From: Kiloniella sp. EL199
GTDB taxonomy: Bacteria > Pseudomonadota > Alphaproteobacteria > Kiloniellales > Kiloniellaceae
Direction: 5' to 3'
Length of the DNA: 64,000 nt
Assembly (NCBI RefSeq): GCF_900313065.1
Contig: NZ_OMPU01000010.1
Location: 806,001 to 870,000 of the forward strand
Within the stretch, counting starts at the first letter, position 1. Each line of letters begins with the position of its first letter. The notes under the pieces were generated by a model. The model did no database searches and had not been told where the DNA came from. It saw only the letters and a program-made list of their open reading frames with translations. This document shows positions 8,372 through 17,054 of this stretch, piece after piece. The translations under genes and the position numbers were made by a program.

Positions 8372-9202
8372 ATGTCTTGGTTCGAAGAAGGTATTCATCC
8401 CGAGATCCGTCAATCAATCCGTCGGGATCAGGTTCTGTTTGAAGGCAAGACAGACTTTCAGCATGTTGAGATTTTCGCAAACGATCTGTTAGGCCGTGTT
8501 CTTGTTCTGGACGATGCTGTTCAGATTACTGAGCACGATGAAGAAATCTATAGCGAAAGCATCGCCCATGTGCCACTGCTCTCGCATCCTGATCCAAAGT
8601 CAGTCTTAATTATCGGGGCTGGTGACGGTACCGTGTTGAGAGAGGTTCTTAAGCATCAAACAGTTCAACAGGTGACAATGGTGGAACTTGATGGCGCTTT
8701 AATTCAGGTGTGTCGAGAGCATCTATCAACACTTCTCGACGATGCATATGATGATCCCCGTTTGAAGTTAGTTATTGGAGATGGCGCTGGATACCTTGTA
8801 TCTGGGGGGCAAAGTTATGATGTTATAATTATTGATTCTACAGATCCTGATGAGAATTCGACTAGCCTCTTTACCGGTAGTTTCTATCAAAATTGCAAGG
8901 CTCGATTAGCAAAGGGGGGCATTATAGTTGCGCAGGCGGGATGCCCGTCTTACCAGCCTTCAATTCTGAATCATATGAAAAACCGGATGCTGTCTCTCTT
9001 TCACTATGGCGGGTTCTATCATGCAGCAATACCAACTTATGTTGGCGGGCTTCATGCTTTTTCTTGGGCAAGTGACTGGGTTGATCTGGCGCAAATGACT
9101 GAACAGTCAGATCCCGGATTCAGGAAAGCTGAATTTACCACGCGTTATTACAGTGACCGTAATCACAAGGCAGCTTTTTATCTGGAGCCTGCTCAAAAGT
9201 AA
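8372..9202 (+). CDS. speE: Spermidine synthase (polyamine aminopropyltransferase)
   Basis: A 276-residue aminopropyltransferase. Motifs in order: the N-terminal beta domain, EEIYSESIAHVPLL, the decarboxylated-SAM site LIIGAGDGTVLREV, the acidic residue of MVELDGALI, the catalytic DSTDP, and IPTYVGGLHAFSWAS. The site glycines read GAGDGT instead of the usual GGGDGG. It transfers an aminopropyl group to putrescine, yielding spermidine and MTA. Its neighbours are an amine oxidase and, further back, MTA nucleosidase. No speD or ornithine decarboxylase gene is in the window. Confidence 0.9.
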   Translation: MSWFEEGIHPEIRQSIRRDQVLFEGKTDFQHVEIFANDLLGRVLVLDDAVQITEHDEEIYSESIAHVPLLSHPDPKSVLIIGAGDGTVLREVLKHQTVQQVTMVELDGALIQVCREHLSTLLDDAYDDPRLKLVIGDGAGYLVSGGQSYDVIIIDSTDPDENSTSLFTGSFYQNCKARLAKGGIIVAQAGCPSYQPSILNHMKNRMLSLFHYGGFYHAAIPTYVGGLHAFSWASDWVDLAQMTEQSDPGFRKAEFTTRYYSDRNHKAAFYLEPAQK

Positions 9203-9320
9203 TATCTCAGACATAATACCTTGATGATGCTTTGGGTTCTTTTATGGTTCTCAGGATGCCTAAGCTTTCCGTCAAAAAACACTCTCACCGTACCCTCTTA
9301 TGGTTGGCGGGGCGAGGTTG

Positions 9321-9833
9321 CTATTGTGATCCTGCCTGACTTTCATTTTTCGCGATCCAGTCCTGGGCTTCTTTTTCGGCTTGTGTTATCTCTTCCGGGG
9401 TCATTTCCTTGGCAATGTCATTCCGCATTTGCTTGGCAAAGAGTTGTAGTTTCTTTGCGCCTTCAATTTTCCGCAGGGTAATCACGTTTAACCATTTGTG
9501 TGCCTTGACCAGTTCGTTGGTAATCAAGAAATAAATACGACCAACCTGAACCTGTGAGAGAAGATGCCCCTGATCTGCAGCCTTTTCGTACCAACTGGCT
9601 GCTGTGGTAACATCCTGTTCTGTGCCCAGACCTTTACTGTACATTTGTCCCAAGGCGTATTGAGCTTCCTGGTCGCCTTGTTCTGCAAGGGGAAGATATA
9701 AGTTGAATGCGGTATTATAATCGCGTTGCTTCACCGCTGTTTTGGCATCTTCCAGGTTATCAGCAAATACCGGAAACGCTAAAGTCAGTAGCATAGCCAA
9801 CGACATTATAAAACGTATGGATAAGCTGCTCAC
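9321..9833 (-). CDS. Secreted Sel1-like repeat protein
   Basis: With the GTG at 9833 the protein has about 170 residues. It begins with a signal peptide ending FPVFA/DN, followed by Sel1 (TPR-like) repeats: LYLPLAEQGDQEAQYALGQMYSKGLG and AASWYEKAADQGHLLSQVQVGRIY. The C-terminal third is charged. The frame continues upstream to 9881, but GGAGAG lies seven bases before the GTG and the signal peptide fits there. Sel1 proteins act as periplasmic scaffolds for protein contacts; no partner is evident. Confidence 0.75.
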   Translation of the reverse strand: MSSLSIRFIMSLAMLLTLAFPVFADNLEDAKTAVKQRDYNTAFNLYLPLAEQGDQEAQYALGQMYSKGLGTEQDVTTAASWYEKAADQGHLLSQVQVGRIYFLITNELVKAHKWLNVITLRKIEGAKKLQLFAKQMRNDIAKEMTPEEITQAEKEAQDWIAKNESQAGSQ

Positions 9834-10051
9834 GATTATTCTCTCCGTTACCATATAAAAAATTGCGTTTAATTTGGGCACCTAATTTGGTTAGGTTCTT
9901 CTGTTGATCATGCCTTTATCCTGTGTCGAGATCAAATACTCTTTTAAAGGTCGTTTTAAACAAGGATTTATGGATTTTAAAGTTAACTGAGTCATGGGAA
10001 AATTGGCAGCTAGCGTACTGAATTTTTTAATGGAACAAGTTCATGTTTTGA

Positions 10052-10080
10052 TTGACAAAATTATTGTTAAACAATAATTA
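10052..10080 (+). promoter_or_regulatory. Promoter with palindromic operator for the DUF2975/XRE pair
   Basis: TTGACA at 10052-10057 and TAATTA at 10075-10080 are separated by 17 bases. AATTATTGTT (10059-10068) and AACAATAATT (10070-10079) form a perfect 10-base inverted repeat with one base between the arms, filling the spacer. A repressor here would block the polymerase; the small XRE protein at the end of the operon is the natural candidate. Confidence 0.6.
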
Positions 10081-10119
10081 TTTGTGAGATTGAATGAATT
10101 TGGAATGTTTGGTGTGTTG

Positions 10120-10647
10120 ATGTCTTTAACTCGGTTTTTGCCTTCTTTTTCTCGCCTGTTGGGAATATTGTTTATTGTGATTAATATCGGTCTTTGGATC
10201 AGCCCTGAGCTTGCGGAATTTCCAGCGCGAGCTTATTCCGGCATGGTTGAGACAGAATTCAATCTTGCTATGAATAATCGTTTGTTTGGCGGGCTTATTT
10301 CTACCGCTCATTTAATAGTTCTGGCGATTGGTTTGACGGCCGTGGGGGGTATATTCAAGCAAATTAATACAGGGCAATGGCACTTGCCCTCATTTAGCCA
10401 GTCTCTTAGGTATTTCGGGGTATCACTTGTTGTCTTTACGCTGCTTATTCCTGTGGTTCAGGCATTGATGAGCCTGGCGTTGACCTATAATAACCCTGTT
10501 GGACAACGCGTGATTACACTGGACCTTGACGCATCTACAGCGCCGATTGCCTTTGTTTTGTTGTTGGTTGGCATCCTCTTGTCTCTGATGGCATCGGTTA
10601 TGATACATGCGGCTAAAATTGCTGAAGAATATGAAAAGATAGTTTAA
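10120..10647 (+). CDS. DUF2975-type membrane protein
   Basis: About 175 residues with four hydrophobic helices, near residues 10-28, 60-80, 105-125 and 145-165. The arrangement and the pairing with a small XRE protein match DUF2975 membrane proteins, whose function is not established. The frame is open from GTG 10084, but the promoter -10 box ends at 10080, so translation should start further in. ATG 10120 is chosen and ATG 10105 is the alternative. The XRE gene follows after 4 bases, so they form one operon. Confidence 0.75.
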   Translation: MSLTRFLPSFSRLLGILFIVINIGLWISPELAEFPARAYSGMVETEFNLAMNNRLFGGLISTAHLIVLAIGLTAVGGIFKQINTGQWHLPSFSQSLRYFGVSLVVFTLLIPVVQALMSLALTYNNPVGQRVITLDLDASTAPIAFVLLLVGILLSLMASVMIHAAKIAEEYEKIV

Positions 10648-10651
10648 TTAG

Positions 10652-10906
10652 ATGGATGATAAATCTGAAACTCTCAAAATTCCTGAAACCGGGCTAGAGC
10701 CGCAAAAAGAAATTATTGTGACGCTGGATGTTATGCTGGCTAAACGAAAAATGCGCTCAAACGAACTGGCAACCAAAGTCGGTATTACCGTGCAAAATCT
10801 TTCGCTTTTAAAATCGGGTAAAGTCAAGGGAATAAGGTTTAATACCTTGCAAAAGATATGCGAAGTTCTCAATTGTAAACCCGGCGATATTCTGGATTAT
10901 GGCTAG
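10652..10906 (+). CDS. Small XRE/Cro-C1 regulator, YozG-like
   Basis: An 84-residue helix-turn-helix protein. The DNA-binding domain covers residues 24-80: MLAKRKMRSNELATKVGITVQNLSLLKSGK, ending LQKICEVLNCKPGDILDY. This is the YozG-like XRE type usually encoded next to a DUF2975 membrane protein. It lies 4 bases after that gene. It probably autoregulates the operon through the palindrome at 10059-10079 (inference). Confidence 0.88.
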   Translation: MDDKSETLKIPETGLEPQKEIIVTLDVMLAKRKMRSNELATKVGITVQNLSLLKSGKVKGIRFNTLQKICEVLNCKPGDILDYG

Positions 10907-11092
10907 TTGGTAGCCACTGGTGCTGTGCCATGCTTTGAAGGCTTGATTATCAAGGGTGGGGGGTGCTTAATTGTGTGATCTTGAGAAAATTCTCGCCATA
11001 GATGATTTTTTTCTGGTATGTTACAACGCTATATTGGATCTCGTGCTTTTGAATAAAGATACATTTATTTAAAAAGAGTGAGGATGGTAAAT

Positions 11093-11958
11093 ATGCGCAC
11101 AGGTTATCTCTTTTCACGGAACGCATTACCAAAATTGTCAGAAAAATTTTATCTGAAATTTCTGCCTTGCTTGTTTTTATCTGTTGGCTTGATTGTTACC
11201 TATTCCACGTCTTTTTCAAAATTGGCATTTGCCCAAACGGTCGTATCTCCGAAAAGCGATAAAATCATTCACATCAGTGTGGGATTTTCTGTCCCTCCCT
11301 ATGTTTTGACAAGTAATAACCGGGGGGCGGAGCTGGATATTGTCAGGGAGGCTATGGCACTTGAGGGATATACAATTATCCCGTTTTATGTATCAAACAA
11401 ACGCCGTAATACAGAGTTTCTTGATGGTGTGACCGATGGTGCTATCACGGTTTCCTCGCAAGAAGAACTGGATGGATTTTATTCAAAAACCTATATTACT
11501 TATCAAAATGTCGCGATTTCGTTGGCTAAAAAGAAGTTGGATATTAATCGCCTGGACGACTTGAAAGGTATGCGTGTAGTTGCCTTTCAGACGGCTTCGA
11601 AAGTTCTGGGAAGCAATTTCGCACACATGATCCAAACCTTTGAGTTTATCAGGAGGTTGCCAAACAGCGCGAACAAATCACCAGACTTTATGCCGGGGAT
11701 GTTGATCTGGTTATTGGTGATAAGAATATCCTGGCCTGGTTTGTTAAAAATGCCCGCTTTCGTGACGGACTTGATACGACACAACCTATTGCCATTCACC
11801 AGGTATTTTTACCAGGGCATAAATATGCGGTGTTTAGAAAGCACGAATTAACTCTGGCTTTTGATCGGGGAGTTGATGCACTAAAAGAAAGTGGTCGCTA
11901 CGATGAAATTCTCGCAGAGTACGGTTTTAATAAGACGCAGAGCGATGATCCTAGTTGA
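11093..11958 (+). pseudogene. Family-3 solute-binding protein, frameshifted
   Basis: The N-terminal frame encodes a signal peptide (ending near AFAQ) and about 165 residues of a periplasmic SBP_bac_3-like domain: ISVGFSVPPYVL, AELDIVREAMALEGY, DGAITVSSQ, LKGMRVVAFQ. Near 11645 the match moves to another frame, which continues YQEVAKQREQI, GDVDLVIGDKNI, HKYAVFRKHE and YDEILAEYGF to a TGA at 11956-11958. One base lost (or two gained) near GAGTTTATCAG explains this. No canonical slippery heptamer is present, so a mutation or sequencing error is more likely than programmed shifting. No ABC permease or ATPase is adjacent. Confidence 0.75.
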
Positions 11959-12221
11959 ATAATAAATTTTCAGAGCTATGAAAGTCTGACCATGGTGACT
12001 TTTTCTACTCTTGTATCTTGATAGTAGTTTTTAAGGTCCGTGGTTTATTCGAGAAATTAATTCTTTGTCAGCCAGTGTTTTTCTCAATTCAGTGATTATA
12101 TTCATCGGTGGCTATTTACGATTTGTCACTGATTTGAAAGGGCCGTGACAGATGCTTGTTGCTTTATTATAACAGCAGGTGAACCCGATCTTTTTACTGA
12201 TAAAATGATGACTGTTTGAAC

Positions 12222-13139
12222 ATGATCAAAATTTTTGGCCATTTGGCACCTGACACAGATGCAACTTGCTCAGCCCTGATATGGGCTTGGTATCTAAAGG
12301 AAATCAAAGGGCAAAAGGCGGAAGCTTTTGTTCTGGAAACACCAAATACAGAAGCACAGTTTGTTGTCAAACGCTGGGGGTTTGAGGTTCCGGCTCTCCT
12401 TGGGGATCTGGAAGTTGGGCAGGATGTTGTGATTGTTGATACCAATAATCCGGCTGAACTGCCAGCGAATGTCAATGACGCCAATATTATTGAGATCATT
12501 GATCATCATTTGCTGGTTGGTGGTATTAAGACAAAACAGCCTATTAATATTACCATCAAGCCTGTCGCATCCACTGCGACTATTATGATTGGAATGATCG
12601 GGGCTGATATTGCCAAAGCGCCAGAGGGAATTAAGGGCTTGATGCTATCATGCATTCTGTCTGATACACTTGAATTCAGAAGCCCAACGACGACAGATGT
12701 AGATCGTAAACTGGCAGCAGAACTTGCGAGTGATTTGGGACTTGATATTCCGACCTATGCCGGAGAAATGTTTGCGGCGAAATCTGATGTTTCTCATTTT
12801 TCCGATGCCGAGTTGCTTCGTCTCGATAGCAAGAAGTATGAGATTGGTGATACAAAGTTCCGCGTTTCTGTTTTGGAAACAACCAGCCCGGAAACAATTT
12901 TTACCCGCAAAGACAGTCTTATGGCATCAATGGGAACTGTTGCTGCCGAAGATGGTATTGATCAGGTTCTTCTTTTTGTCGTGAATATCCTGAAAGAAGA
13001 AGCAACTTTGCTGGTTGCCAATGATCTGGTGAAACAGGTTGCCGAAAAATCTTTTGGTGTCAGCGTTTCTGGCGACAGTGTGGTGTTACCGGGCATTGTA
13101 TCTCGTAAAAAGCAGATTATCCCAAATCTGGCTGTTTAA
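12222..13139 (+). CDS. ppaC: Manganese-dependent inorganic pyrophosphatase
   Basis: A protein of about 305 residues of the family II (DHH) pyrophosphatases. Motifs in order: FGHLAPDTDATCSALI, VIVDTNNPAELP, EIIDHHLLVGG, and the C-terminal SRKKQIIP which binds phosphate in this family. It hydrolyses pyrophosphate to phosphate in the cytoplasm using Mn/Co. The frame is open from TTG 12216; ATG 12222 is the likely start although its ribosome site is weak. A strong terminator follows at 13165. The gene is monocistronic. Confidence 0.93.
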   Translation: MIKIFGHLAPDTDATCSALIWAWYLKEIKGQKAEAFVLETPNTEAQFVVKRWGFEVPALLGDLEVGQDVVIVDTNNPAELPANVNDANIIEIIDHHLLVGGIKTKQPINITIKPVASTATIMIGMIGADIAKAPEGIKGLMLSCILSDTLEFRSPTTTDVDRKLAAELASDLGLDIPTYAGEMFAAKSDVSHFSDAELLRLDSKKYEIGDTKFRVSVLETTSPETIFTRKDSLMASMGTVAAEDGIDQVLLFVVNILKEEATLLVANDLVKQVAEKSFGVSVSGDSVVLPGIVSRKKQIIPNLAV

Positions 13140-13164
13140 GTATCCTGATTCGATGGGCTGATGT

Positions 13165-13195
13165 AAAAGGGTGTCGTTTGGACACCCTTTTTGTT
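13165..13195 (+). terminator. Rho-independent terminator of ppaC
   Basis: An 11-base perfect stem (AAAAGGGTGTC at 13165-13175, GACACCCTTTT at 13181-13191) with a GTTTG loop, ending in a T-rich tail. It lies about 25 bases after the ppaC stop. Confidence 0.92.
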
Positions 13196-13199
13196 TGTG

Positions 13200-13575
13200 A
13201 TATCAAAGCGTAACCTTGGGGTGCAAGGTTGAGTTGGTTACCAGAAGTCCCGGCGGCAATTGCCCCGAAAAGAGTGCCAATGTTTGCATTTAAAAGAATA
13301 CTGTTCAGGTTAACTGCGCCAAAGGACAGGGCGCAGCTGATTACAACCCAAATAAAATCCCTAAGCGATGTCTGATAAGCAAAACAAAGCCCCAGAAAGA
13401 GGGCGGTGATATAAAGCCAGATCTCATCACCGGTATTATGAGAACCGGTTGCGCCATTTTCCGAAGACCATAGAAGGTCAACTGTGGCAATGCCAAGCCA
13501 GGCGCCTGTGAACTGTTTGATCAGATAGACCAGTCCCCCATCAATCGAACTGAACCAGCGATCACATGGTTCTCT
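13200..13575 (-). pseudogene. Remnant of a ThrE-like threonine/serine exporter
   Basis: This 500-base gap has no intact gene. On the minus strand one frame is free of stops from 13575 down into ppaC but has no usable start. It reads as a membrane protein: LIKQFTGAWLGIATVDLLW, EIWLYITALFLGLCFAYQ, SLRDFIWVVISCALSFGAV, LGTLFGAIAAG-type segments. Length, helix spacing and the RRD-like turn resemble the last part of ThrE/DUF1212 exporters. The N-terminal two-thirds is missing and the C-terminus runs into the terminator. Family assignment is moderate; that it is a relic is clearer. Confidence 0.45.
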
Positions 13576-13705
13576 ACAATCTCTATGATACTCTTCGTAT
13601 CACTGGCTTTTTATTTGATGACGCGGGTACTACAGCCAGAAAAGAAGAAAAGAAAATGTCCTTGTTTTATGCGTTTAAATATTGCCAGGAGTAAGATTGG
13701 ATAAG

Positions 13706-14257
13706 TTAATCGATTTCAAAAATTCCGGTGGGATGCTCGTCAATGCTTTTGGTGTTTTTACGTGCCCAATATTTCTTTACCCCTTCAGGTCCCATTTCTT
13801 CGTAGAAGGGAAGTAATTCTTCTTCTGCTCGACTTTTGATAAGGGACATTTCTGGTACACCGGTTCCGCAAGATGTTTGAACAAGGTCGATTGTCATGTC
13901 GAATATCTGTCGACTACCTGCGGCTTTGGGGAAATTAGAAAGGGCTTCATCCCACCCGTCATCCCGAGGGTGCAGAACACTGGCCTGACCATATACGCGT
14001 AGAATCAGGGCTTTGCCTTCGAAGGCACAAAACATGAGAGTCATACGGTTAACATCAAGTAAATGGGCCGCTGTTTCATTCCCGCTACCACTGACGTTTA
14101 GCCAAATAATACGGTTTGGACTTACGATACGTAAACTGTCCAGGCCTTTTGGTGAAAGGTTAACCCGACTGTCCTTTCCCGCTGTGGCGACAAAGAAAAG
14201 AGGTTGCTGTTGGATAAAAGTGCAATGCTTATCAGATAGTTTATCGAATTTTGCCAT
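13706..14257 (-). CDS. Pyridoxamine 5'-phosphate oxidase-family protein
   Basis: A 183-residue split-barrel flavin-binding protein. FFVATAGKDSRVNLSPKG near residue 22 and IIWLNVSGSGNETAAHL near residue 50 are the usual FMN-contact region of the general-stress PPOX group. The later part (EEMGPEGVKKYWARKNTKSIDEHPTGI) is the C-terminus typical of this subgroup. It probably binds a flavin or F420-like cofactor; the substrate is unknown and it is not PdxH. AGAGAG precedes the ATG. Confidence 0.82.
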   Translation of the reverse strand: MAKFDKLSDKHCTFIQQQPLFFVATAGKDSRVNLSPKGLDSLRIVSPNRIIWLNVSGSGNETAAHLLDVNRMTLMFCAFEGKALILRVYGQASVLHPRDDGWDEALSNFPKAAGSRQIFDMTIDLVQTSCGTGVPEMSLIKSRAEEELLPFYEEMGPEGVKKYWARKNTKSIDEHPTGIFEID

Positions 14258-14590
14258 TTGTACTCTCTGTAATCTACTTAACCGATGTTGACTATTTAAT
14301 TAAGAATGAGAACATACTGTTGTGGGAAAGCAAGAGATAGTTTTGCGTCTTTCAGCGCGGTTTAAGTTCCGGTTGATGCGGATATGTCGTTGATAGATGC
14401 CAGCCTGATTGAAATACACGGGAATAATTTTCAGCAATATCGCTGCATATACCTCATTTAGGGGATGCGGAGAGGTGAATGAAGTGAAACAAATGTGTCC
14501 GTTATATCGACTTGGCACGAAATAATCGAAAAGTACGTTATGCCGAATAGTGATTCCGTTGGTAAAGTTAGGGTGCAAAAAGGAATGGGC

Positions 14591-15376
14591 ATGACACTTA
14601 ATATGGTCGTAAAAGGTGCCTTTTGGGTCAGTGGTTTGGTTTGCTTGCTTGTCATTGTTGTTGTTTTCCAGATCAATAATTTGGAAAAGACAGCTGAAGT
14701 ATTTATTACTTCTTTGCAGAGTAAGGAAACAAAATTGGCGTATAATCTTCTGTCTAGTGATCTACAGAATGAACTTCCATATGATCGTTTTAAATCTCAT
14801 ATGGATAATTTTTCTTTTGAGAATGTTGAGGAAGTTAACTGGGCTGATCGCTACAGGGAAAATGAAGTCGGTTTCGTTTCAGGGCAATTGATTAATGAAC
14901 AAACTCAAAGCACTCACTTTGATTTTATTTTAGGCCAAGATGAGGATGATTGGAAAATTTACGTCTTGAACTTGTCTGGGTTGGATGTAAATAATCAAAC
15001 AACTGAAATTGAGAAACAAAAGGAACTGGAAAGCCGCGTTCCGTTCGATTTACATATTTTTCTGTCCGCTGTTCGCAGTAACAATTTAACATTTTTTTAT
15101 AACAGTTTTGCGCAAGCGTTTCAGAGGCAATACACCGAAGTTGAATTTGCCAATCTATACGGTCCATTTGGGGACTATGCAGACGAAATTTCCGGTTTGT
15201 TAGAGACACAAATTTCTATTGCAGAATACAAACTGGAACAGGATGGATTGGTTCGTATCGTAAAAGGTTATTATTTTAACCAATCTCATAAATTTTCATT
15301 TACAATAAAGTATTTTCAAGAAGATAAAGTTTTTAAAATTATTGGCTTGAATACATCACTGGATGCATTGAAATAG
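14591..15376 (+). CDS. Membrane-anchored protein of unknown function
   Basis: About 261 residues. An N-terminal hydrophobic segment (VVKGAFWVSGLVCLLVIVVVF) anchors a soluble part that appears to hold two similar halves. Each half starts with a helix-rich SLQSKETKLAYNLLSSDLQ or LSAVRSNNLTFFYNSFAQAFQ segment and continues in beta strands. That is reminiscent of NTF2-like/DUF4864 folds, but I cannot confirm it. The frame opens at GTG 14495; ATG 14591 has AAGGA six bases upstream and places the anchor at the start. The neighbouring regulator gives no functional clue. Confidence 0.65.
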   Translation: MTLNMVVKGAFWVSGLVCLLVIVVVFQINNLEKTAEVFITSLQSKETKLAYNLLSSDLQNELPYDRFKSHMDNFSFENVEEVNWADRYRENEVGFVSGQLINEQTQSTHFDFILGQDEDDWKIYVLNLSGLDVNNQTTEIEKQKELESRVPFDLHIFLSAVRSNNLTFFYNSFAQAFQRQYTEVEFANLYGPFGDYADEISGLLETQISIAEYKLEQDGLVRIVKGYYFNQSHKFSFTIKYFQEDKVFKIIGLNTSLDALK

Positions 15377-15457
15377 TGCGTTTGTAATGGAGTAATGAGG
15401 TTGTTTGCGATATATAATCTTTGTACATCAAAGACCTGATCCACTTAATTGATTTGG

Positions 15458-15506
15458 GCCGATATACTTCAAACGAGGCGGCGTCGCCTGTTTGAAGTAT
15501 ATCGGC
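15458..15506. repeat. Very long inverted repeat just upstream of the LuxR gene
   Basis: GCCGATATACTTCAAAC (15458-15474) is perfectly complementary to GTTTGAAGTATATCGGC (15490-15506). Inside, AGGCG (15476-15480) pairs with CGCCT (15485-15489) around a GCGT loop, with one bulged G. The total is 22 paired bases. No T-run follows on either strand, so it is not an intrinsic terminator. It ends nine bases before the probable LuxR start codon and would fold in the mRNA leader. Confidence 0.85.
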
Positions 15507-15515
15507 AGGTTGGTA

Positions 15516-16664
15516 ATGCGTATAACAGAAGAACATCTAAAATTCATATCTGAAACTTATGATACTGTTTTGGACCATGAAACATGGACAAGCCAACTTG
15601 GTAAACTTGCAACAATGGCCGGTGTGGGGGCGGTTAATATTCTGCGTGTGGATCCGGCGAACAGTGTGTTGCAAATTACTCAGCGCAGTTATTCGCTGAA
15701 TAAAGATGCCCACAAAGAATTTTCCAAAGATTTTGCCGCGGACGAGGCAAAAGTCCTGGGGGGAATTGGAAAGTTTGCTCCCCATGCCTTGATTGCGGAG
15801 CAGGATCTATGTCAGAGCATAGAAGATTATTCAAATTCGCGCGCACCTGCCTCTGCATGGAAAGCTGATGTCTTTGGTCTGGGGAACAGATACTTTGCTA
15901 ACCTCGGTAAGCGTGATGGATATAATGACCTGGTTACTTTTTACAGTGATCAGGGAAGTAAAGTTGACCCTGTATTTATCCAGGAGCTGGTCAAGATTTT
16001 TGCGCCACACTTGGTGAGAGCTTTGCGGCTGGCAGAGCCTTTGTCTCAGCTTGAAAGCTCTGTAAAAAGTTCCTTGAATGCATTGAATCGCCTTTCTGTG
16101 GGTGCTGTTCTTGTTACAAAAAAGGGGCAGATACTTTTTACCAATGATGAAGCCGAGCGTATTTTATCATTAGAAGATGGTATAAAAAGAGATCGTCAGC
16201 AATGTCTGTGCATCCAAAATGCTGGTATTCAGTCTGTTTTCCTGTCGTTGCTGGCCGGTTGTGAGGAAACGATTGCTGCCAATGGTATTGCTTCGGGAGG
16301 AGCCATTTTTATCGAACGGCATTCAGGTGGAGACGCTTTTATTCTTGAGGTTTCGCCAGCCTGTGGTCAAACGAAGGATTTGTCCCATTCCGAAGGAACA
16401 CTCCTGTTTTTGACTGACCCTGCCTGTCGGCGTGGCATTTCCTGTAACAATTTGGAAGGCCTCTATGGTTTGACCAAGGCAGAAATTGAAATTTCATCTC
16501 TTTTGGCAGAGGGGTATAACACTGAGGAAATTTCAGAAATTCGCAAAGTTTCGATTGCGACGACCCGAACCCAGATAAAATCAATTTTCCTTAAAACAGG
16601 GACGCAAAAACGATCAGATCTAATGCGATTGATTTTAAGAGTGAGTGTGCCAAAAGCTCTTTGA
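15516..16664 (+). CDS. LuxR-type helix-turn-helix regulator
   Basis: About 382 residues. The last 65 form a LuxR/FixJ domain: YGLTKAEIEISSLLAEGYNTEEISEIR, then VSIATTRTQIKSIFLKTG and KRSDLMRLI. The N-terminal 300 residues look like PAS- or GAF-type sensing domains (SVGAVLVTKKGQILFTNDEAERIL is PAS-like). No receiver or acyl-homoserine-lactone domain is evident. An open frame begins at TTG 15492 inside the hairpin, but ATG 15516 is more reasonable. The 22-base-pair hairpin immediately upstream may control its transcription or translation. Confidence 0.85.
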   Translation: MRITEEHLKFISETYDTVLDHETWTSQLGKLATMAGVGAVNILRVDPANSVLQITQRSYSLNKDAHKEFSKDFAADEAKVLGGIGKFAPHALIAEQDLCQSIEDYSNSRAPASAWKADVFGLGNRYFANLGKRDGYNDLVTFYSDQGSKVDPVFIQELVKIFAPHLVRALRLAEPLSQLESSVKSSLNALNRLSVGAVLVTKKGQILFTNDEAERILSLEDGIKRDRQQCLCIQNAGIQSVFLSLLAGCEETIAANGIASGGAIFIERHSGGDAFILEVSPACGQTKDLSHSEGTLLFLTDPACRRGISCNNLEGLYGLTKAEIEISSLLAEGYNTEEISEIRKVSIATTRTQIKSIFLKTGTQKRSDLMRLILRVSVPKAL

Positions 16665-16714
16665 GTTAACGTGGTTGATTGAACATAAAGTTATAGAAGA
16701 AGCAGGGAAATTAC

Positions 16715-17005
16715 ATGTGGGAACAAAAGGGAAGTGGCAAAGCTGATTTACTTTTTACGGATGCTACTGCTTTTCTTGCATTTTATTTTTCTGAACAAAA
16801 AATCACCTATTCATCCCGAGAAGATCCAATTGCTACTACTCTCTATTTTAAGTTTGCCGGGTTATCAGAACAGCGGAATGACAAGATTCTGTTCATAAGG
16901 CGCGAAGAAGAGTCTGATTGGAAGAGGTTTGTTGATATTTTTCCTGTTTATAAGCAGAATGAACCTGAAATTCGTAAAGCTTATAGCCGTTTTGCTCTGA
17001 AGTGA
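16715..17005 (+). CDS. Small hypothetical protein
   Basis: A 96-residue soluble protein with no recognised motif. It has an aromatic-rich N-terminal half (FTDATAFLAFYFSEQ, TLYFKFAGL) and a charged C-terminal half. AGGGA lies upstream of the ATG with good spacing, and the gene is 50 bases after LuxR on the same strand, so it may be co-transcribed. It converges with the minus-strand NUC1-like gene. Confidence 0.6.
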   Translation: MWEQKGSGKADLLFTDATAFLAFYFSEQKITYSSREDPIATTLYFKFAGLSEQRNDKILFIRREEESDWKRFVDIFPVYKQNEPEIRKAYSRFALK

Positions 17006-17054
17006 TACCCAGAGATCAGATCTAATATCAATAGATTCTTGGTCATCTCATGAT

